A DNA stretch of 64,000 bases from Luscinia megarhynchos. Taxonomy: Eukaryota; Chordata; Aves; Passeriformes; Turdidae. Position numbers and translations under genes: made by a program. The DNA is taken from the NCBI GenBank assembly GCA_034336665.1, contig CM067592.1, positions 33,702,717 through 33,766,716 on the forward strand, read 5' to 3'. Below, piece by piece: positions 13,501 to 22,500 of this stretch (the first letter of the stretch is position 1; the number at the start of each line of letters is the position of its first letter). Under the pieces are notes generated by a model. It saw only the letters and a program-made list of their open reading frames with translations. It was not told the DNA's origin and made no database searches.

Positions 13501-16500
13501 TCTATATTCACTTAAATACTTGAACAATTTTCTTGTTCTTTTTTTGTGGTTTGTTACTAAATTCAGATTTTTGTGTGGCACTTTAAAGATATCTTGTAAT
13601 AGATAATTCTGTACCTGTAACTATTATAATGAGAATTAATTCTTTTGCCACCATCTGAACAGTCAGCATTGCTCTAAAACAATAAGAACTTCTGAAATGC
13701 TTGCATATTTTACAAGGTAATATTGCATCTTTCATTATCTGTTGGCCTCCATTTATCAGAATTCTGGGGGAAGAACTGTTGAAATTGTTAAGATTGCTTA
13801 TTCTGGCACTGTTCATTCAAAAACTGTATAGGGTGATCTGTTGGGCAATTACCCTTTGCCTTGTATGTCATGGAGTAAAAGGGGGATAAACTAAAATAGG
13901 GAGCTGGTTTCAGCTGAAGTTGCTGATGCTTATGGTTGCTACAGATTGTGTGCTGCTAGTTGTTTTGTAATGCTGTCACCTTAAAAGGATGCCTGCAGAA
14001 ACAGATGAAAGGCTGAGTTGCAGTTACTGCCTGAAATGCTGTGGGGCGGATTTTGAATTTTTCAGATACAAATAGATCTCCTATGTTTCCTGGAGAGCAT
14101 AGGAAATAATTTTGCTCTTCAGTTCTGAAAAGAGACATGATATCAAAAAGTTGAGGAAATTGTTAGGTATAACATAATGGAAAGATGCTCTGACATTTAA
14201 TTAACTTCACTGGGTTTTGAAAATTTGGAACAATGTTACTTAACATTATCTTTTTACTTCTTGCTGTTTTACTGCATTTCTTTTTTCATCCTATAAAATT
14301 ATTTTTCTTTTGTAATAACCAGTCTTCCTAGAAAATGAATATGAATTCTGTGAAAAAAGCATATTTCTTCCTCATTTGAAAATAGCTTTAGAAATTTAAT
14401 AATTTCTTTACCAAAAATTGACCTAGCTTTTAAAATATTTTAACTCACAATTCTACAAGTTTATGCATAATATGACGATAAAATTAGGCATGAAAGGTAG
14501 TATTTCTACATCAGATATTAATAATTCAAGTTACACTGCAGTGTAACTGAAAGGAGTTCGTTCTTTACTTGCTAGATTAAAACGTTGTAGAAGGTTAACT
14601 AAAAAAAAGAAGCCCAACAAAACTAATAAATTTGCCAGTTGGAGTTGGAAGATATGTTTATAGGCCTTAGAATATTTTGTCTCTTTGGTGGAGTAAAGTT
14701 CTTTTTCTCTGGTTTGGAAGTTTTTGTTTCAATAGAAAATATAGTAATTTTGTACAAGTATTTTACTTGTTAATCTCTTTAGTCTAGGCATCTCTGAATA
14801 TACATGGAAAAATAATTGAATCTGTGGATATGGGGATCTGGATAACAAAAAATTTTACCATCTGGGATATAATTTCTGTTTAGGTCATGGGACAAAAAGG
14901 TGTGAGATCTAAGAGAAGAAACTGATGTTCTTTCAGAATGGAAAAAAATCCCAGAACTAAATCAAAAACCCCAAAACATTTAGAGATTGTTTTCCTTAGG
15001 GATTTAAAGTAACATAGCAAAAAAGAAACATGATATTTTCAATTTGTTTTTCTTCAATTTAAAGTGTTTTTACAGTTTAACTTTTGGCTTCATAATTCCT
15101 GCATCCCTTCCCTTTTTAACTGCTGAATTGAATTTGAAGTCCAGTATTGTCCCTGAAAACTCCAGGTCTAAATGCCCTCCTTTTGTCTCAGATTGCTAAA
15201 TTTTGTGCTGTTGACAAATTGACAATGCACCTTTTCCCAAGAATTCATTTCTACTCTTTTAGTAACTTGTATAACTTCCTCCTTGCTGAGGTGAATAACT
15301 GGCTGTGCTCTTTACCTTTGAGACTATCCAGCACATCCATTTTGTTCAGGCTTCTCTGGTGGTCTGGTTTTCTCAAGATGCTCTGTAGACATAAGTCAGT
15401 GCCAGGGGATGCTTCAGACAGTTTCAGGGATCATTTAGTAGACAGCTTATGCATAAATTGTTATTAATAATTTCCAGAAGCAATAGGCATGCAAGGTCTT
15501 GGCACTACCAGGGAATAAAGCTGAAGGACTGGTTTTGTTCTTTCAAAGCTAAGTCATCAGAGTGCACCATGCAGTCTTTGGTTCTCTGTGTCAGTGTCTA
15601 CCCAACTTCAAAACATACGCAGAATATTTTTTATACTATTGTTTTAAATTTGCTTTTATAATGTGTGATTCTGTGAGAATACTTATACTGTGTTGCATAA
15701 GGTTGCTGCACAATTATGTTGCTTCAGAGAAGGCAGTCCTTCAAAGCTGTGCTTCAGTACCATATCCTGTTGTATTGGTGGTGTTCAGCTTTTGGTTTAG
15801 TGATTATTTTTGGTCATGAGCTTCAGGTATCTTCATATCAGGTAGGATGTTAAAGTGACTTGAGGCCCTTGTTCCTTAGTAGTTACATTTTGGTCTGCCA
15901 GGAAGAACATCTGAGTCAGAAAAATATGTCATTCTAATCCTTTCTGCCTTTCCCTCACTACTCTTGAGCTTGGGTTCAAACCAAAACATAAACATCCATA
16001 TCTTAAGTATCCTAAAACTAAGGTTTCACTTCATAAAATTGTATTCTTTATGAAGTTCAGAGTAACTTCATTTTTACTTGACATTGTCCAGACTCTTATC
16101 AGGTATTCATGCATGCCATCTAGTTTGCTGATGTCATGATCTATCCTGCTTTGGAAAACCTTGTTCGTCTAGCTTAAAGGAAAAATTAAGATACTTACCA
16201 CTTAAATATGCAACATTTGGATACTGTTACATAGGCATTGCCCAGTCCCAAATAGAAGACATTTATGGGAATCTATTTGAAACCAGCTAACAGTAGCTGT
16301 TCCAGAGGAGCATGGAAGCTTGCATTACATGATTTCATTTTAACTGGATTGTGACTGAAGCTGTGACTGATGCTTAAAGACAGTATTCTTTCATTTCCTT
16401 GCTGATGCTGTAATCATGCTTCAAATGGTATGAATCCAAGAGTTTTGGTTGTCTTGGCAGTCTACATGTGGTCATCATGATGAAAGTGTAGATCAGTATT

Positions 16501-19500
16501 GTTTTTCCATTTCAGCTGCTCAAACAAATTCTCCTGTGTATTCAGATCAAAAATTTACTAAGATAATTCTGCCAGTCAGCATAGGCAATTTATATTTTTG
16601 CTGTCAAGTAGGAGTTTTACATTCTGAAAGAAAGCTACTGTCCTAATTTTTATTGTCTTGCATACTGTGGCCTTAGATAATGTTAACCATGACCAAAAAT
16701 TCCCATTGATTTTAGTAAAACAAAGTTGATTTCAGAGTTACTGTTCAGCATGGCTAAATGGAATCCTGAATACAGACTCTAACGCATCATGGACATTACA
16801 CATTGCTTTGCATTTTGTATAATGATGTTGCACATTAGGATAACTGAAATGAGGATGTAGGTAATACGAGATTATCGGTGGTTATTATTCATAAATGATG
16901 AGGGAATTTTGCATGGTGAAAAATGGCTGTTTCACAAGTTATTTTTTCTTTAACAGTTTTTCCCCTTTTTTCACACTCATTCAAGCTACATCTAAAAAGT
17001 CACCTGGGAACTACTTAGAACTATTGAGTGTTTCTGTGGGGAAGACTGGCCAGGTTAGCCTGCTGAAATTAACAATTCTACGGCTTTTGGAAAAGTTACT
17101 GTATAATTTGAGCTGAAAGATGCATTCAGATGCATTCAGGGTTAGAGTTTCTAGCAACAGCAGTGGACTGCCTTCAGAATTCACACATTTGGACAGTAAC
17201 CAGTTCATAGGGAAATACGCTGGTAGTCCAGATGAAAGTTAATCTGAACATCAAGAGAGAACAGCAGATTTATAACTACTTTTTAAGCAGTAACAGCCTT
17301 TTCAGTGATTCTTTACATACTGTTTCATCTGAGATGAGTTCGAGAAGGATATCAATCATTCTGACTTAAGTATCAAACCTACTACTAACATTTTTTAGAA
17401 CTATTACCAGAAGAATCATAGATTTTAATTTTTGCCTCCACTACTTAATTTTGCTCTGTATCATTTCTAATTTTGTCGAAGGCCTCTCTGCTTGCTTTTC
17501 ATTGCATTAAGAGGATGTGGTGTGGTTAGAAGTCTCTCCAAGTGCAGAGATATCATTTTTAAGACATTGAGAATATTTGCATATATATGCATAACTGATC
17601 AGATTTACTGCTAGATTATTGCAGTGGCATCTAAGTAATTGTACTACAGGTAAGAATTTGCAAGGAGCGCAGCTCTTCTTGTGTTACTTCATGCTTTGCA
17701 GCTTCTGGAGTGTCTACTTAAAAATAGATTTGCATATACTTAATCAGATTATTAAAGTATTTTTAATTTGAAATACAGACATCGTGTTTTTAAAAATTTA
17801 TATGTGTTTTCTTACAATGTTGAAACTAACACTAAACGAAGAATGAGTGATCAATGTAATCTTTCATAGTTTTGCATCACCTAACAGTGGTCCAAGTTGC
17901 TGTCTTTCTCCAAACAATAGCTATGTACCTTAAATGTTTTGAGAATCTGTATTGAGTGATCAATTGTATATCATTTTATGCTTGAGTTGTGTAAGGTACT
18001 TCGGTAGCAGAGTGCTCTAGAGAGCTTGTTATAAGAATTGTCAGCAGTCTCCCTGTATGATTTCTAATGAATAGGTATAAGTCTAATGCTAAAAGGGATA
18101 AAGATTGTAAATAAAGGGTAGAAAAATCCAAAGGCAGAAAATTTAAAAATAGCTGGTGCTTAGCATTGGCAGATGTTCCCTTTGTAGATAGTCTGTGCAG
18201 CATTTCCATGTGTTTTATCTCCCAGTTAACTCCTGTTGTTTACAAAACTATAAACACAGATAATTTTGATTTTTGAGTTTGATTTTTGCCTTATAGCTAA
18301 CAATGAGGACTAATTATCTCAGCGTATGCCACATGCCAACAATGATTTTGAGCTCCACAAATCACATGTTTGGGAATCAGCAGAACGAAACACTTCTTGT
18401 GAAATTTGGTATACGTTAGAATAGCTTTTGTTTAAGGTTGTCACTTGTGCAATAAGTAATGTACTTCCATAAGAAATTTCACAATTCCCAATTTTTTATC
18501 TGTAAACTGAGTAAGTTACAGCACGGGGACATGACTTGTTGAAAATTAGTTAGCAAGGTAATGAGAAGACAAAAAGAGGTAACACCCCTTTCCTAAGTCG
18601 CACTTAAAGGAAAATTATTATTTTGATTGAGAGTCTTACTTCAGTGCTATGCAAAACACAAGAAAGTTATTTTTCCAACGTGAGAAATTTTCTTCATCCT
18701 AATAAGGCTAAATTACTGAAAGCTTTTACCTTTACTTACTTTGAGTGGAGCAGAGATACTGGTCATTCTGTGTGATATTTATGTATTTGGTCAGTAAGAG
18801 AAATGTGTGTCATTGTCACAGTGTCTTGCAGTTAAGTGTATTTTATACCTATTATGAACCACCCTTGCTCTTTTCAAATGTTATTTCTTAAAGTTCTTGC
18901 CAGCCTTCTCTTCTATTTCCCTGTCTTTTTTTCTAGGCCACTAATGAAACTCCATCAGAGCACAGACCTAGACCAGTAGCCTGACCTCTGGGTCGAGTAT
19001 CCTATCCGCACTGTCCAGAGTCTGTCCATACAGCCTCCTCTGTCTTCTAACCATCCAGTGTGTTATATACTGGAACGTAGGGGCTACGTTTTAGAGAGTT
19101 TATTTAGTTATTTTTTAATTGAAGTCCAAGCTTTTAATACAAGAGGCAGGGAGAGACACATTTCAGAGGCAGAGCAACACCTCAATAAAGCTTGAATAAG
19201 AAGTTTCCAAGAATTGAAAAAAAAGTAGTTTATCTTCCCCAGCCCTTTGTTCCTGATTTCTTATGCTATTCTTCTTGCTGAATTAATCCTGCTCCTGACG
19301 CTAGCTCTTGCAGAAATAAATGCAAGCAGTGATTTACATAAGTAGGCAGATGACCAATAGCTGTGATTTTGTAGCCTGTCAGAGCTGGGGAAAGATAAAT
19401 AATTTGAACTTTCGAAGAGCTTTTTGGATAGCTCTCTTTAGGGTAGCAGGTTACTACTCGAATATTCATGCATTTTAGTCACAAAAGAATCAGTATCATT

Positions 19501-22500
19501 GGGGAAGACATAATTTTTAAAATGTCTGTTTGAGCGAGTGGAATTATCCATGCAATAAAATTTCAAGTTTTTTACACTAATTAAATGTCTTTATCATTTT
19601 ACTCTGTTGGGGAACACACATTAAATGACTTTGCTTTCTTAACTGTTTTAAGAACTAATCTAGATATTTTAAAAACTTTGCCATACATATCTGAAGCTAT
19701 AGATTTGTAGTTAAAACTTTATTGAATCATACTAGTTCGTTCTAATCTGGTTTTGCTTCCAAGTTGTAGCAGCTGGAAAGCATGCAAGCTATCATGTTGC
19801 TATTCCTAACCAAGAAGCAGCAATATTAATTTGACCACTAGTTGAATCACTCACTGCTCAGAAAGTCAGAAATCCTGTGGTAGCCAAGTCATGTGAGAGG
19901 TACAGGGCTTTGTTTTAAAAAAGATATTAATCTGCTCTGCAATATGTCATCAATATTTAAAATATATTGCTCATTAAAAGCATTCTGCTACAATGTTCAA
20001 ATTAATTGTAGGAAACGGTTAAGTTTATGGGGAAACAAAAGAATATAGAGGAATGCTAAGTGTTGCCTCAAGTGCATTATTCTAAGTCCCACTGCCTACA
20101 TGATCATAGTGCTTATATACAGTTAGGTATAGATTTATTCTCAGGGTTTGTTAGTCAATATTTTGGAGGCAATGAAATAAAACAGGAAAGGAATGTTTTG
20201 TTGTTTTGTTTGTTGTCTCAGAAACGTGTTAGTTAGAAGTTCAGTGTGTACCAAAAGTATGTAGAGAACTGAGTCCTGGAATTTTTTGAGAAATTATATT
20301 GTTTCTTGTCAGTTTTGGTTAGGATTGATTTTTATTTACATAGGTGTATTAATGGCAACCAAGTAGTTATGAACATTAGCTATTATAGATGTTAGTTATA
20401 TTCTGACTTTATGAAAGTAGCCTTTTATTTTAAAGTATGTGTTTTGTTACAATTTATATTTTTGTAGCATAAATACCTTTTAAGCACAAAATTAGTACAT
20501 TACTAGCATATTCAAAGCTATAAAACTTTTATCTCTTTTAGAAAATTGAAAATGGAAGATTTGCAAAACTCAGATATATTGCACATGCTATGGTCAACAG
20601 TACAGATCTGTTAATGGTAACGAAAAGGTAAACAGTTTTGACTCTGAATAATATGTACTTAAAATAGTCATCCAAATGTGCATGCCTTGACTGCTGATCA
20701 GTAACTGCACTGTCATGTAGGCACTGTATATGTAGACAAAATACTGCACTGTATATATAGACAAAATAATGGGGAAGGTGTGCCTAATGTGCTGGCAATC
20801 ATCTTCAGCAGTGTCACTGTTCAGCAGGAGAGTGTTCAGTGTTACTTCTGTCGTATCCAAGAATGGAAAGAAATATTGATTTTAAGATTTCTTTAGCTGA
20901 GAAGAATTTGTTATAAACTGGGTTAGGCTAAAATCACCTGAACTGTGGAATTCGCTTGCAATGGTGTGTTAAAGGAAAGAAAGGATAATACAAGAACAGT
21001 CAATGTCTAGCAGTGGAGTATGAGGCATCCTTCTCAAATACAGCTTTAAGTAGTGTTACAGCTTTGCTATGAAATGCAGTGTTTTAAATGTTAGGGGGAG
21101 TTTCAAAATTCACTCTTTTGGAAAGTGTGCCCCATAGTTAGAGATCATGAGATGAAACCTATTTTGCAATGACAAATCAATTCACTAGAGCAAGGGAAAC
21201 ATGATAACTTCTAAGTATTTTAAAATTACTTTAATTTTTAAAATACTTTTATTTTCTGGTGCCTAGTGGTGTGTTATTTGTGACAAAAGGGGCGTTTGGA
21301 CAGCTGACATGTGAATGGCAATACACTTACGATGAATTTACCAAAGAACCATTCATCGTTGATGGTCGAAGATTGCGCATTGAAGCCAAGGTACGTTGTT
21401 CTTACTGTGTTCTGTTGTCTTTTTATGAAATTGAGCTTTGAATTTCTGCTCACTCTCCTCTGAATTCTTGATCTCCTTTGCATTTAAGATGCACTCAGAG
21501 AAAGGAGTTGAAACTTGGCATGGTGAACTCCTCAGATGACTAGTCTCTGGCTGTTTTAAGCAGCATGGTGACTTGGTCTTTGCAGATGAGATTATTCCTT
21601 GAGCTGTAGGAATTTATTGTTTGTATGCACCAGTTCATGGTGTATTCATAGTCTGGAAAATGCTGTTACAACAAAAAGCTCAGAAGATTGCAGATTATTG
21701 TGCTCTCTGGGGCATATAATAAGGTTTTGTTGTCTACAGAAATGACCATAATGACATGTATTTTTCCCTCTCAGTACAAGCTGAAGAATGTTGCTCTTAG
21801 TTGCAATTTTTCCTTAAAAAAATCCTTAAAATTCCTTTCCCTGCTAAGGTGACAAAGGACCTAAGGAGAAAGATGACCACCAATGACTGTTTACAGAGGC
21901 GGTTTATTAAAAAAAATCTTAAATTCAATTGATATGTTAACTGAAGTTAGTTTCATTCAATAAATTTGTCTGTTAGTGTTTTGTTTCTGTTTTTAATAAA
22001 CTTCACGTGTGTAATTACACATATTGGTTGTCAGGACAATCATGATGGTGCACAACGTCATTCAGTTTTTCACTCAGCTTATTTGTTTCTATTGCAGAGA
22101 GCATGAAAGGCAGAGCCATATTGGTTTGGAATCCTCCAAATTGGATTTCTGACTGCAAGTGAACTTTTACAGGATGAAATAATTCTTAGCATTTCTGCCA
22201 TTTCAGACAATGCTGAATAACATATCCATCTTTACCCCTACACAGCAGTCATTTCAGAATCCATTGACATGTCTGCAGTATGCTCTTTATTGAAATCTGT
22301 GATTGAAAACTATATTTTGCAAATAACTCCTTATATTTTTCTTTCTAAGAAAGCCTAAGTTTCTGTTTTCACTACCTATGTCCGCTACTTCCAAGTCAGT
22401 ATTGGTGGAATGTCCACTCAAGTAATGACTTGAAGGAGAATTGCAAATTAAAACTTTGGGGAGTAATGGATTTTGTTACCACATGTACATTATCTGCCTT

